Shown: piece by piece, positions 25,260-33,224 of the stretch
Position numbering within the stretch: position 1 is the first letter of the stretch
Layout: the number at the start of each line of letters is the position of its first letter
Assembly (NCBI GenBank): GCA_947178095.1
Contig: CAMWWZ010000010.1
Span: 1-48,793, forward strand
Length of the DNA stretch: 48,793 nucleotides
Reading direction: 5' to 3'
DNA from: an uncultured Treponema sp.
GTDB taxonomy: Bacteria; Spirochaetota; Spirochaetia; Treponematales; Treponemataceae
The notes under the pieces: model-generated
What the model saw: the letters and a program-made list of their open reading frames with translations, nothing else
What the model was told of the DNA's origin: nothing
Database searches by the model: none
Translations under genes and position numbers: made by a program

Positions 25260-26375
25260 TTAAGCATTTTTCAATTTATTCAAATCAATATCATAACTGG
25301 CAGCCTGTAGCTCTTGTATCAACTTCAATTTCCAGCCGTCATCATCAAGAACTTTTATATAACCTGTTCCATCTATATCAGTATGTCCTTCTACCTCACC
25401 TTTTACAAAAAGAGCAATTTTCTCCCTACCTAACAATCCCATAAAGTAACCATACTCAAAAATTACATTTGGTCTTGGCTGTTTGTAAGTTTCATCTCCA
25501 TTTTTTACACTGTCATCTGGAGTATACAAAACAATTGCGAAACCAACATCTGAATTTGCGTGCAGCTTTTCTATAATAGTCATTCCCTGATTTGGCTTAT
25601 CAGATAATATTACAGGGGTAAGACCAAGTGTTTCTATAAACTTTTCCACTTTTGAACACAAATCCTCATCATGCCCATATACTATAAATACTTTATTTTT
25701 ATCTATCTTTTTGTTCTTTGAAGATTGCATATTATTAGAATTCATTGAAATTGTTTTTGCCTCGTTCTTTTTAAGCTCATCTAAATATTCAAATGCTGTT
25801 GGAGTTAGAGAGAGATTTATTTTGTTTTCTTTCTCATATGAAAATGAATGAGTGAACTTAACATACTGTTTTTGTTTTTCAAGATAATCCTTAATTGAAC
25901 TGTATTGTCGGCTTTGTTCATCATTAGAATAGTCATTTCCATTTTTATCATAATACTGAACAAACGCTGCGGAATATATTTCTCTCACATAAAAGTCTTT
26001 ACCAATTCCAGCACGTTCACATTTATCTGCCAAATAGACAAGAAATTTATCCATTTGTTCAGAAAACGATAGATTCATATAGTCTTTCAGTAATTCATCT
26101 GAAACTTTTACAATTTTATAACTTTCACTCTCAAGTTTCTCAAAAACTTCTGCATTCTTCTCTTCACCAATAAAGTAGTATGTATTTTTGGGTAATTTAT
26201 TGTAAAACAAAAAACTTGTAAGGTTTTTTCGCCATTTTGAAATCGGAAGTTCATATACTTTGAAAGTGTCTATAAAATATTTCCCACATAACGGACACTT
26301 ATAAAGTACTATTTCAGACGAAAATTTCTCAACCGTAGCGGAACTATTACAAAAATAGCAACCTTTATTAGACAT
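25260..26375 (-). CDS. TIR-like domain protein with N-terminal zinc ribbon
   Basis: A 371-residue protein. Residues ~6-33 contain CYFCN and CPLCG, a four-cysteine zinc ribbon. Residues ~50-215 are an unrecognised, partly helical region. Residues 229-365 are a TIR-like nucleotide-binding domain (PF10137-type): VFIVYGHDEDL (229-239), SDKPNQGMTIIEKL, FAIVLYTPDD, and RPNVIFEYGYFMGLLGRE with the putative catalytic Glu307, ending DIDGTGYIKVLDD. Relatives include NAD-cleaving effectors of anti-phage systems such as CBASS. Here it sits alone inside the polysaccharide operon, with no cyclase or sensor partner next to it, so a stand-alone defence role is inferred. Its middle region would be the sensor. 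Confidence 0.78.
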   Translation of the reverse strand: MSNKGCYFCNSSATVEKFSSEIVLYKCPLCGKYFIDTFKVYELPISKWRKNLTSFLFYNKLPKNTYYFIGEEKNAEVFEKLESESYKIVKVSDELLKDYMNLSFSEQMDKFLVYLADKCERAGIGKDFYVREIYSAAFVQYYDKNGNDYSNDEQSRQYSSIKDYLEKQKQYVKFTHSFSYEKENKINLSLTPTAFEYLDELKKNEAKTISMNSNNMQSSKNKKIDKNKVFIVYGHDEDLCSKVEKFIETLGLTPVILSDKPNQGMTIIEKLHANSDVGFAIVLYTPDDSVKNGDETYKQPRPNVIFEYGYFMGLLGREKIALFVKGEVEGHTDIDGTGYIKVLDDDGWKLKLIQELQAASYDIDLNKLKNA

Positions 26376-26447
26376 ACTGACATACCTCTAAAATACAAAA
26401 AATTTAGGCTAATAAGAATTTCATTTTCTTATAGCCATATAATTTTT

Positions 26448-27776
26448 CTACAATCTCCAGTACCTCATTCCGCTTGCGTCAAGCTCGTCCTTGCGGTACA
26501 GGCTCTTCACGTCGATGAATACTTTTTCGCTGTCGGGCAAATCGTTCTTGAACAGTCCTTTCAGCTGCGCCATGTTCATCGAGCGGAACTGATTATGACC
26601 GACCGCCACAATTACACAGTCTGCCTTCGGCAGACTCTCAAAACCGACCAAATCCACTCCGTATTCGTGATGAGCGACTGCCGCATCCGCCCACGAATCC
26701 GTCACAATAGGATTAATTTCATATTCTTTCAGGCGGCTGATAATATCCACGACCTTGCTGTTCCGCGTGTCGGGGCAGTTTTCCTTGAACGTTATTCCCA
26801 AAATGACGACGACCGCTTTTTTGGGAGCTTTGCCGGCCTCTATCATCTGCTTTATCGCACAGTCCGCCACAAATCCGCCCATACCGTCATTGACTTTGCG
26901 CCCGTTCAGGATAATCTGGCTGTGATAGCCGAGTTTTTCCGCCGCGTTCGTGAGATAGTACGGATCAACGCCGATGCAGTGTCCGCCTACCAGTCCCGGC
27001 TTGAAGCCCAGCGCATTCCATTTCGTATTCATTCCGGCAATCACTTCGTCCGTATCGATTCCCATCTTGTCGCAGATCATCGCGACTTCATTGACGAACG
27101 CAATGTTTATATCGCGCTGGCTGTTCTCCACGACTTTCACGGCTTCCGCTGTTTTGATGGTGGAAACAGGATAGGTTCCTGCCTTGATTACGATGTCGTA
27201 CACTTTCTTTACTTCCGCGCAGGTCTCGTCGTCCATGCCCGAAACAATTTTCTTTATGCTCGTAAGCGTGTGAATCCTGTCGCCCGGATTTATGCGTTCG
27301 GGAGAATAGGCGATTTTCCAGTCCGTTCCGCATTTCAACCCCGATTCCCGCTCAATGATAGGAACGCACACGTCTTCCGTCACGCCCGGATACACCGTCG
27401 ATTCAAACACGACGATAGTTCCCGGCTTTATGTTCTGACCGACAATCTGCGACGAACCTTCCACCGGCCGCAGGTCAGGTGTCGTGTCATCGTTCACGGG
27501 GGTCGGAACGGCAATAATGATGAACTTTGCCTCGCTCAGGCGTTTCGGATCGCTCGTAAAATCGACCGTCGTATCCTTTATCGCTGCTCCGATTTCATTC
27601 GTCGAATCAATGCCGCTTTTGTATTCGGCAATGCGCTTTTCGTTTATGTCAAAGCCGATGACGGGAATATGTTTTGCAAATTCCACGGCAATAGGCATGC
27701 CCACATAGCCAAGTCCTACGAGCGCAAGCTTTTCCTTGCCTCCGATAAGACCGGAATAAATCGTGTTGAATTCCAT
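26448..27776 (-). CDS. wbpA: UDP-N-acetylhexosamine 6-dehydrogenase (WbpA/WbpO/TviB type)
   Basis: A 442-residue UDP-glucose/GDP-mannose dehydrogenase family enzyme oxidising C6 of a UDP-N-acetylhexosamine to the uronic acid with NAD. It has the NAD-binding GLGYVGMPIAVEF, the substrate motif AYSPERINPGD, NSQRDINIAFVNE, the catalytic-Cys motif GGHCIGVDPYYLT, and the C-terminal ITFKENCPDTRNSK. This is the TviB/WbpO-like branch. With wbpB, wbpE and wbpD upstream it provides the first step toward UDP-2,3-diacetamido-2,3-dideoxy-glucuronic acid. GGGAG precedes the ATG. Base composition is clearly higher in GC than the genes downstream (17-26 kb). Confidence 0.88.
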   Translation of the reverse strand: MEFNTIYSGLIGGKEKLALVGLGYVGMPIAVEFAKHIPVIGFDINEKRIAEYKSGIDSTNEIGAAIKDTTVDFTSDPKRLSEAKFIIIAVPTPVNDDTTPDLRPVEGSSQIVGQNIKPGTIVVFESTVYPGVTEDVCVPIIERESGLKCGTDWKIAYSPERINPGDRIHTLTSIKKIVSGMDDETCAEVKKVYDIVIKAGTYPVSTIKTAEAVKVVENSQRDINIAFVNEVAMICDKMGIDTDEVIAGMNTKWNALGFKPGLVGGHCIGVDPYYLTNAAEKLGYHSQIILNGRKVNDGMGGFVADCAIKQMIEAGKAPKKAVVVILGITFKENCPDTRNSKVVDIISRLKEYEINPIVTDSWADAAVAHHEYGVDLVGFESLPKADCVIVAVGHNQFRSMNMAQLKGLFKNDLPDSEKVFIDVKSLYRKDELDASGMRYWRL

Positions 27777-27891
27777 ACGTGTTCTCCCAGAATTATTTTG
27801 AAGATGAGACAGAAATATGTTTTATTTTGCAGGTTGCGGAATGTTTAGAACCGGCAACCGAAAGAGCGTTGTTTTTTAACCGCCAGTATTT

Positions 27892-29034
27892 TTACAGCCC
27901 TGTTTTTATCGCCTTGACGACAGACTTAATATCCTGTTCCGTCATATACGGATGGAGCGGAAGGCTCAAGACCGATTTGCAAAGCCGCTCCGTAACAGGG
28001 CAGTCCGCTATAGCGCTGTCTGTCCCGGCAAAAGCGCCTTGTGCGTGCATCGGTTTCATGTAGTAGACCATGGAAGGAATGTCTTCCGATTTCAGGTGTT
28101 TTTGAAGCGCGGTCCTGTCTGTTCCCGCAGGAAGCTGCACGGTATACTGTGCCCAGCTGCTCGTAAAACCATCTGGCACTTTGGGCAGAACAAGCCTTTC
28201 CGCCAGTCCTGCCCGACCGAATTCTTCATAATAGAATGCTGCGGCTTTGTTTATGTCCGCGACTTCATATTCTTCGAATGCATTGAGCTTAACGTGCAGG
28301 ATTGCCGCCTGAACGGTGTCAAGGCGGCTGTTCAGACCGAGCCGGACGTTATTGTACTTATCGTCGCCGGATTTCCCATGAACGGCATAACTCCTGATGA
28401 GGGCTGCCCACGCATCGTTGTCGGTAAAGACCGCACCGCCGTCTCCGTAACATCCGAGCGGCTTTGCGGGAAAGAAACTTGTCGTGGAAATATCACCGAA
28501 CGAACAAGCCCGCCTGCCGTTCAAAGCACCGCCGAAGCCCTGCGCACCGTCTTCCAACAGAAGCAGTTCGTATTTTTCGCAAATCGGCCTGATTGCGTCA
28601 TAGTCGGCAGTAAGCCCGAAAAGATCTACCGCCACCACGACTTTCGGCGTATAGATTCCTTCCTGCCACACTCTCAAAATGGCTTCTTCAAGTCTTTTCG
28701 GGTCGATATTATAGGTACGTTCATCGACATCCACAAAAACACAGGTCGCACCCTCGCCCGCAGGACATTCGCCGCTCGAAAAAAACGTGAAGTCGGGAAC
28801 GAACACGACATCCCCTTTTCCAATTCCCCACGCTTTCAAAGCAAGCGTCAGCGCGTCCGTTCCGTTGGCGCAGGTAATGCAGTGCTTTACGCCAACATAA
28901 TCCGCAAGCCGTTTTTCTAATTCCGCAACTTCTGCTCCTGAAATATAATGGGAAGCAGCGAACACAGACTGCACGTTTGCGTCAATCTCGCTTTTTAAAA
29001 CCTGATACTGCTTTTTTAAATCCCTAAATTCCAT
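27892..29034 (-). CDS. wbpE: DegT/DnrJ/EryC1 aminotransferase, WbpE-like
   Basis: A PLP-dependent sugar aminotransferase of 380 residues. [26 protein letters not shown], the PLP-lysine region [19 protein letters not shown] and [14 protein letters not shown] are all present. WbpE places the 3-amino group on UDP-3-keto-GlcNAcA using glutamate. ATG 29034 ([18 protein letters not shown]) is chosen because it matches the family start; an upstream in-frame ATG lies well inside wbpD. It overlaps the end of wbpD by 11 nt, indicating coupled translation. Confidence 0.9.
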   Translation of the reverse strand: MEFRDLKKQYQVLKSEIDANVQSVFAASHYISGAEVAELEKRLADYVGVKHCITCANGTDALTLALKAWGIGKGDVVFVPDFTFFSSGECPAGEGATCVFVDVDERTYNIDPKRLEEAILRVWQEGIYTPKVVVAVDLFGLTADYDAIRPICEKYELLLLEDGAQGFGGALNGRRACSFGDISTTSFFPAKPLGCYGDGGAVFTDNDAWAALIRSYAVHGKSGDDKYNNVRLGLNSRLDTVQAAILHVKLNAFEEYEVADINKAAAFYYEEFGRAGLAERLVLPKVPDGFTSSWAQYTVQLPAGTDRTALQKHLKSEDIPSMVYYMKPMHAQGAFAGTDSAIADCPVTERLCKSVLSLPLHPYMTEQDIKSVVKAIKTGL

Positions 29035-29608
29035 CTTGCTGTATTTCCTCGATTTTTTCTGCCGAAATCGCTTTGAATTTTCGCCTACAAGCACAAGCCA
29101 TTTCTTCGTTCAAGACGGCCCCGCACACGCAAACCCAGCCGGTTCTCTTGGCAGGAATTCCAGCCATAAGCGCATACGCAGGAACGTCTTTGGTAACGAC
29201 TGCGCCCGCCGCAATAAGCGCATATTCTCCGACGGTATGCCCACAGACGATTGTCGCGTTCGCTCCAATTGAAGCATCATGTTTTACGATAGTTTTTTTA
29301 TACCCCGCCTGCCCTTTTGGATAACGAGCGCGCGGCGTTACATCATTAGTAAACACACAGGACGGTCCGCAGAAAACATAGTCTTCAAGTTCCACGCCTT
29401 CATACACAGACACGTTGTTCTGGATTTTTACGCCGTTGCCAATTCTCACATTGTGAGAGACATTGACATTCTGCCCAAGCGAACAGTTTTCTCCGATTTC
29501 AGCACCTGACTGTATATGGCAGAAATGCCATATTTTCGTGCCAGTACCAATCTTTGCGCCGTCGTCTATCACTGAAGACGGATGGACAAAATAGTTATTC
29601 GCTGCCAT
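29024..29608 (-). CDS. wbpD: UDP-3-amino sugar N-acetyltransferase, WbpD-like
   Basis: A 194-residue left-handed beta-helix (hexapeptide repeat) acetyltransferase: [55 protein letters not shown], then the [14 protein letters not shown] loop and [21 protein letters not shown]. It acetylates the 3-amino group made by WbpE. The C-terminus has [17 protein letters not shown], a cysteine pattern that could bind metal. ATG 29608 is preferred over TTG 29614; its start overlaps the 3' end of wbpB. Confidence 0.9.
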   Translation of the reverse strand: MAANNYFVHPSSVIDDGAKIGTGTKIWHFCHIQSGAEIGENCSLGQNVNVSHNVRIGNGVKIQNNVSVYEGVELEDYVFCGPSCVFTNDVTPRARYPKGQAGYKKTIVKHDASIGANATIVCGHTVGEYALIAAGAVVTKDVPAYALMAGIPAKRTGWVCVCGAVLNEEMACACRRKFKAISAEKIEEIQQDGI

Positions 29609-30686
29609 TGCCAAATGTTCCTTTCATGTCAATGCTCGCAAAATCCGTGAGCGGAAGCTGCACCGGCAGTCCTGTTTTCATGCTTTTGTATACGGCGAGC
29701 ACCAGTTCCAGTGCGTTCCGTCCCGCGGTTACGTCCACATACGGCGTTCTGTTCGTTTTAATTGCGTCAATCATATCCGCATACAGGCTTGTATGTCCGT
29801 TTCCGTAAACATTGCTTGTCTGCTCTTCCAAACCTTTGTTCGCAGCGTCCGCTTCGGTCTCGTCCGCAAAATCCCATACATCAAGATTGTTCGTAGACTT
29901 GCCGCCGATTTTTACCGTTCCTTTTTCGCCAAACAGATACAGAGTCTCTTCAAGGTTGCGCGGAAAAACGTTGGTCGTTCCTTCAATCGTGGCAACAGCA
30001 CCGTTTTTAAAAGTCACGACAGCCATACCGACATCTTCCGCTTCCAAATAATCATGCTGCTGTCGGCGCGTCACCCCATACACAGTGGCAACTTCGTCTC
30101 CCAGCATCCAACGGAGCAAATCGATTCCGTGTATGCACTGGTTCATAAGGCATCCGCCGTCTTCTGCCCATGTCCCACGCCACGGAGCCTGCGTGTAATA
30201 ATCTTTATTTCGATTCCACCGCACGTGAATTGACCCATGCGAAAGTTTCCCGAAACGTCCGCTTTCGATTGCCTTGCGGGTTTTCTGGACAGCGATGTTA
30301 AAACGATTCTGATGACAGGCGCAGACTTTTACGCCCATTTTTTCGCTTCTTTTTATTATCTCCTCGGCATCGGCAATGCTCATTGCTATAGGCTTTTCGA
30401 TAATCACATTGATTCCGTGATCAATGCAGTACAAGGCGATTTCGGCATGAATGCCGGAAGATGTGGCAATGGCAACCAACTCAAGCTCGGAATGCGCTTC
30501 TATCATCTTCTTATAATCCGTATACCGGGCAATCGAACTGTCGTTCTGCAAATCATGCTTTGCGAGCAGGCTTTCAATGGCACTGGCATCAATGTCACAG
30601 GCCGCCACAAATTCAAGACCATTATTTAAGACAGCCTTGACATGATTTGTTGCTATACGTCCACAACCGATTAATGCGTATTTCAT
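29595..30686 (-). CDS. wbpB: Gfo/Idh/MocA oxidoreductase, WbpB-like
   Basis: A 363-residue NAD-dependent oxidoreductase. [16 protein letters not shown] is the dinucleotide loop, EKPIAMS carries the conserved Lys, and [15 protein letters not shown] the catalytic His region. WbpB oxidises the 3-hydroxyl of UDP-GlcNAcA so WbpE can aminate it. The ribosome site AAGGAAAAA precedes the ATG. It is the first gene of the leftward polysaccharide operon, preceded by about 1.1 kb of non-coding, hairpin-rich DNA and then the NusG paralogue. Confidence 0.9.
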   Translation of the reverse strand: MKYALIGCGRIATNHVKAVLNNGLEFVAACDIDASAIESLLAKHDLQNDSSIARYTDYKKMIEAHSELELVAIATSSGIHAEIALYCIDHGINVIIEKPIAMSIADAEEIIKRSEKMGVKVCACHQNRFNIAVQKTRKAIESGRFGKLSHGSIHVRWNRNKDYYTQAPWRGTWAEDGGCLMNQCIHGIDLLRWMLGDEVATVYGVTRRQQHDYLEAEDVGMAVVTFKNGAVATIEGTTNVFPRNLEETLYLFGEKGTVKIGGKSTNNLDVWDFADETEADAANKGLEEQTSNVYGNGHTSLYADMIDAIKTNRTPYVDVTAGRNALELVLAVYKSMKTGLPVQLPLTDFASIDMKGTFGNGSE

Positions 30687-30739
30687 TATTTTTCCTTTGT
30701 TCGTTTATTTTAAACAAGCGGACAGGCTCAAGTTTTTTT

Positions 30740-31080
30740 ATTTATTTTGATTAAAAATCAAGTCCACAGAAAACATCTGTTTTCGAAGAATTTAATTTCG
30801 CCTACGTTAAGCAATATGTTGCGACGCAGACAAATAAGTGAGCGACTTTCTAAAAGAAACTAGAAACTACAACTGACAACGTTTAACCAGCCGTCAATGC
30901 AAGCATATCTTATTTTTTTACAATGAAAAAAATTGCAATGGTCTTAAGCTTGTTAAAAGCATTGCGGCTTTTTCGTAAAAGAAAACTAAAAACTTGTAAC
31001 CATGTTTTTAGTATGCTGTACAAACCAAAGTATGCGACTTTTTGCAACAAAGTGAAAAATCGCAATATCGCAGCATAATA
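30740..31080 (-). repeat. Degenerate hairpin-element remnants before wbpB
   Basis: Read leftward, this stretch contains an H3-like hairpin at about 31034-31063 (loop CACTTTGTTGC, stem partly G-U), an ACTAAAAAC/GTTTTTAGT hairpin near 30984-31011 and, close to wbpB (about 30765-30785), an inner H4-like GAAAACAGATGTTTTC similar to the ybaB copy. Order and pairing are eroded relative to the intact copy at 31274-31415. No gene or canonical promoter could be supported here. Confidence 0.45.
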
Positions 31081-31177
31081 AATAAATTTTTCGAAAGAGA
31101 ACTTGTAATTAAATCTGATTATAATTCCAAACGCGCGTTTTTAAACACACCTTCTCCATTGGCGGCCATACATTATT

Positions 31178-31270
31178 TCAGCCACCGCATGAGAGGATTT
31201 TGTCCGCCATTTGGTATTCGTGCTTGAACCAAGCTCCGAGCCGAACGATGGCTTCCTTAAAAACGCTCAT
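31178..31270 (-). CDS. Small ORF of 30 codons after orphan leader element
   Basis: The leftward frame MSVFKEAIVRLGAWFKHEYQ continuing to LSCGG begins 4 nt after hairpin H4 of the orphan element, the place where other copies put the start codon of a gene. There is no ribosome site. Codon choice looks coding. It may be a small protein, a leader peptide, or the 5' stub of a lost gene. Confidence 0.3.
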   Translation of the reverse strand: MSVFKEAIVRLGAWFKHEYQMADKILSCGG

Positions 31271-31273
31271 TAA

Positions 31274-31415
31274 TTTTCAGCAATGAAGAAAGTGTCAACT
31301 TTCTTCATTGCTGAAAACGCCGTTTCGCAGCAAAGCGAGAAACGGCAGTAAATGGACAAGTTTTCGAATAAAACTCGAAGTTAAAATTGTCGCACCATTT
31401 TGGCGACAATTTTAA
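31274..31415 (-). repeat. Four-hairpin leader element, orphan copy on minus strand
   Basis: Read leftward: H1 31415-31381 (perfect 13-bp stem, loop CAAAATGGT), H2 31377-31357 (CGAGTTTT/AAAACTTG), H3 31346-31319 (stem GCCGTTTC/GAAACGGC, loop TCGCTTTGCTGC), H4 31317-31274 (perfect 20-bp stem with a 4-nt loop). No established gene follows directly; wbpB is about 590 bp downstream. Confidence 0.78.
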
Positions 31416-31614
31416 ACGCCCGACATTCAATGTCGGCAATTTGGCGCGTGTAGTAAAAAATCGCGCAATTTCAGCAATCTAATTTAATTTTATCTCACAT
31501 TCGCGCGTTTGTCAATATGTTCTGAATGCAATATCAACAATTCGATATATATTCGTCATTGTTAGAAAAAATATCACGAAGAGGAATCCTCGTGTATCCC
31601 TGCACAAAACACTA

Positions 31615-31702
31615 TGTTCCAAAGTACGAAACAAAGTGTTTTTCAGTGCGAAACAGAATGTTTCATTGCGTGAAACAAAATGTTCCACCGTGCGGAACAA
31701 AA
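31615..31702. repeat. 22-bp tandem hairpin repeat, four units
   Basis: Units start at 31615, 31637, 31659 and 31681, each exactly 22 bp, with the pattern TGTTYC...GRAACA plus an AA/GA-rich joint. The arms form a small hairpin in each unit and vary together in units 3 and 4 (TGTTTC/GAAACA and TGTTCC/GGAACA). A weaker fifth unit may precede at 31593-31614. The last unit runs into repeat family B. Confidence 0.75.
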
Positions 31703-31764
31703 ATTTTCGCTACCGCTGGGGTTAGCTTCTGCACCGTTTCGCTACCGCAAGGGGCTTCAAAAAA
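31694..31764 (+). repeat. Repeat family B, short copy 1
   Basis: Begins GGAACAAAAATTTTCGCT, continues ACCGCTGGGGTTAGC and ends CGCAAGGGGCTTCAAAAAA. It lacks the GCAGCGC hairpin present in copies 2 (35757) and 3 (44064). Confidence 0.65.
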
Positions 31765-31784
31765 CTCCCCATCCCCATTTTTTC

Positions 31785-32339
31785 TCACTCTTCGCATTTT
31801 TTTACGATTTCATAGGTCAGGCCCAAAATGTGCATTCCGTTCATCAGGCGAACTTCGAAATTCACGCGATTGTTTCTGCGATTCACGGCGACGATCGAGG
31901 CTTCTTTGCCTTTCAAAGGTCCGTCCAAAATTTCGATTCGGTCATTTACGTTGAACTGCACGCGGACAATCGGAATGACATCGCCGTATTTCAAAAATGA
32001 ATAGACGAGCTCCGCGTCTTTTTCGCACAAAGGCTGCGGGACGGCATTTTGAGGAAGCATTTTTATAAAGCCTTTGCCTTTTTGCAAAACCGCAAAATCT
32101 TCGGCGCGGGCGGCTTCGAAAAAAACATAGCCCGGAAAAAGCGGGTCAGTATATTCTTTGCCGCTTTTCAGGCGCATCTGCTTTCCCAAAAAAATCAGTT
32201 TTCCCGAACATTTATTTTCGCAAAAATCAGAATCGAGCGCAGGCTGAATTTCTTTTATGAAATCTTCTTCAAAACCAGTTTTAATCCAGAGGCAATACAA
32301 TTTTTTCGCAGGACTAGGAGATTTTTGCGCTTGTTCCAT
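31785..32339 (-). CDS. NusG-family specialised antiterminator (LoaP/UpxY/RfaH-like)
   Basis: A 184-residue NusG paralogue. The NGN domain runs from LYCLWIKTGFEEDFIKEIQ to PLFPGYVFFE, with an insertion relative to housekeeping NusG, and the C-terminal KOW domain is NDRIEILDGPLKGKEASIVAVNRRNNRVNFEVRL. It lacks the neighbours of housekeeping nusG (secE, rplK). Such paralogues ride with RNA polymerase and keep long polysaccharide operons from terminating early. It lies upstream of wbpB in the same direction across about 1.1 kb of hairpin-rich leader, which fits a dedicated regulator of that locus. No ops/JUMPstart sequence was recognised. No ribosome site precedes the ATG. Confidence 0.85.
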   Translation of the reverse strand: MEQAQKSPSPAKKLYCLWIKTGFEEDFIKEIQPALDSDFCENKCSGKLIFLGKQMRLKSGKEYTDPLFPGYVFFEAARAEDFAVLQKGKGFIKMLPQNAVPQPLCEKDAELVYSFLKYGDVIPIVRVQFNVNDRIEILDGPLKGKEASIVAVNRRNNRVNFEVRLMNGMHILGLTYEIVKKCEE

Positions 32340-32418
32340 AAAAACTATATTTTTTCGTAAACTGCCATTTTTTCGCCAAACAAATTTTTCTAGAATATTC
32401 GCGCTGCCCTATGGCACA

Positions 32419-32610
32419 TCATTCCGCCAAATCCCGAATATCCACGCCAAGCGCGTCCGCTATCTTTATGCCGTCACTTATACGCGGTTCTGTCCCGAAC
32501 TGGCGCATTGACGATACGGTCGTTTCCGCCTTGCCAATCGTCTTTGCGATGGCGCGGTATGTGAGATTTTTTTGCTGCCTGTAAATTTCGACTTTATCCC
32601 AAAACGCCAT
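32419..32610 (-). CDS. Small XRE-family DNA-binding protein
   Basis: A 63-residue protein consisting of little more than an XRE helix-turn-helix: KVEIYRQQKNLTYRAIAKTIGKAETTVSSMRQFG, then ISDGIKIADALGVDIRDL. GGGAAG precedes the ATG. It is divergent from a second XRE gene across a 111-bp region with strong palindromes, resembling a phage-type or mobile-element switch, although no phage genes are adjacent. Confidence 0.8.
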   Translation of the reverse strand: MAFWDKVEIYRQQKNLTYRAIAKTIGKAETTVSSMRQFGTEPRISDGIKIADALGVDIRDLAE

Positions 32611-32641
32611 CTTGGAACTTCCCTTGCGCGTCGATTTATGT

Positions 32642-32715
32642 AGTTACAAAATAATAACTTTGTGTTATATTAACATAACACAAAGTTAAAGTCAATAGTA
32701 ACTCAAAGTTATAAT
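32642..32715. promoter_or_regulatory. Divergent promoters and operators between two XRE genes
   Basis: AACTTTGTGTTAT (32656-32668) and ATAACACAAAGTT (32675-32687) are perfect 13-bp inverted arms with a 6-bp spacer. They overlap the leftward promoter TTGACT (32690-32695)/TAATAT (32667-32672), 17-bp spacer. A second site TAACT-CAA-AGTTA (32699-32711) overlaps the rightward TATAAT (32710-32715), and AGTTA...TAACT arms also occur at 32642-32659. Confidence 0.75.
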
Positions 32716-32721
32716 AATGAT

Positions 32722-33042
32722 ATGGGAAAAATCAAGGCGATTGTGGGAGATAACATCAGAAGGCTTCGCCGAGAACGCGGCTGGACACAAGCGTATGTCG
32801 CAGACAGCCTCGGCATTACGGCTCCGTTTTTAACAATGATTGAGTCAGGTCAAAGAGGAATGTCGCTGGAACTGATAGAAAGCCTTGGCGAGCTTTTCGA
32901 TGTTTCTGTATCGTCGCTTTTTATCGCTTACGAAACAGAAGGCGCGGTCGTTTCACGGCAGGAACTTTCCGCCCTGAAAAAGCGTCTCACAATGAAAATG
33001 ACAAAAATGATAGAAGATACAATTTCAGAACTCGGCGTGTGA
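32722..33042 (+). CDS. XRE-family transcriptional regulator
   Basis: A 106-residue regulator: the XRE domain covers IVGDNIRRLRRERGWTQAYVADSLGITAPFLTMIESGQRGMSLELIESLGELFDV, followed by a short helical tail (LSALKKRLTMKMTKMIEDTISEL). TATAAT ends 6 nt before the ATG with no ribosome site, so a leaderless mRNA is predicted. It is divergent from the 63-residue XRE gene, and the shared palindromes suggest mutual or self-repression. Confidence 0.83.
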   Translation: MGKIKAIVGDNIRRLRRERGWTQAYVADSLGITAPFLTMIESGQRGMSLELIESLGELFDVSVSSLFIAYETEGAVVSRQELSALKKRLTMKMTKMIEDTISELGV

Positions 33043-33124
33043 TTCGTGCGAAATTCGAGCTAGCGAAAATTCTCGTTCTGCATCGCAAGTTTTTCGCTTG
33101 TTGATATTACTGCAAAAAAAATGC

Positions 33125-33152
33125 TTTACAAATTTCAAAAATGTGATACAAT
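33125..33152 (+). promoter_or_regulatory. Promoter for adk
   Basis: TTTACA (33125-33130) and TACAAT (33147-33152) with a 16-bp spacer, 72 nt upstream of the adk ATG. Confidence 0.55.
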
Positions 33153-33169
33153 AAATGATAGAATATTTT

Positions 33170-33216
33170 TTCATAGGAGAAGAAAATTTAAATTTTCTTC
33201 TTGACTTTTTATAGGA
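33170..33216 (+). repeat. Partial leader element before adk
   Basis: An AGAAGAAAATTT/AAATTTTCTTCT palindrome followed by TTGACTTTTTATAGGAG. The latter string is the 3' arm of H4 plus ribosome site seen before the Vat-like gene (43082-43098) and, with one change, the TAXI gene. H1-H3 and the 5' arm of H4 are absent. Confidence 0.55.
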
Positions 33217-33224
33217 GTTTAAAA

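Noticed and set aside
26595..27848. Rightward 417-codon open frame
   Set aside because: Antisense to the sugar dehydrogenase, with no motif; long antisense frames are common over GC-richer genes here.
31512..31700. Leftward 62-codon frame with repeated FRTVEH/FRTLEH peptides
   Set aside because: The peptide repeats simply mirror the 22-bp tandem hairpin array; no ribosome site.
31593..31702. Tandem repeats resembling a CRISPR array
   Set aside because: 22-bp units are contiguous with no spacers and no cas genes are present; each unit is a palindrome.
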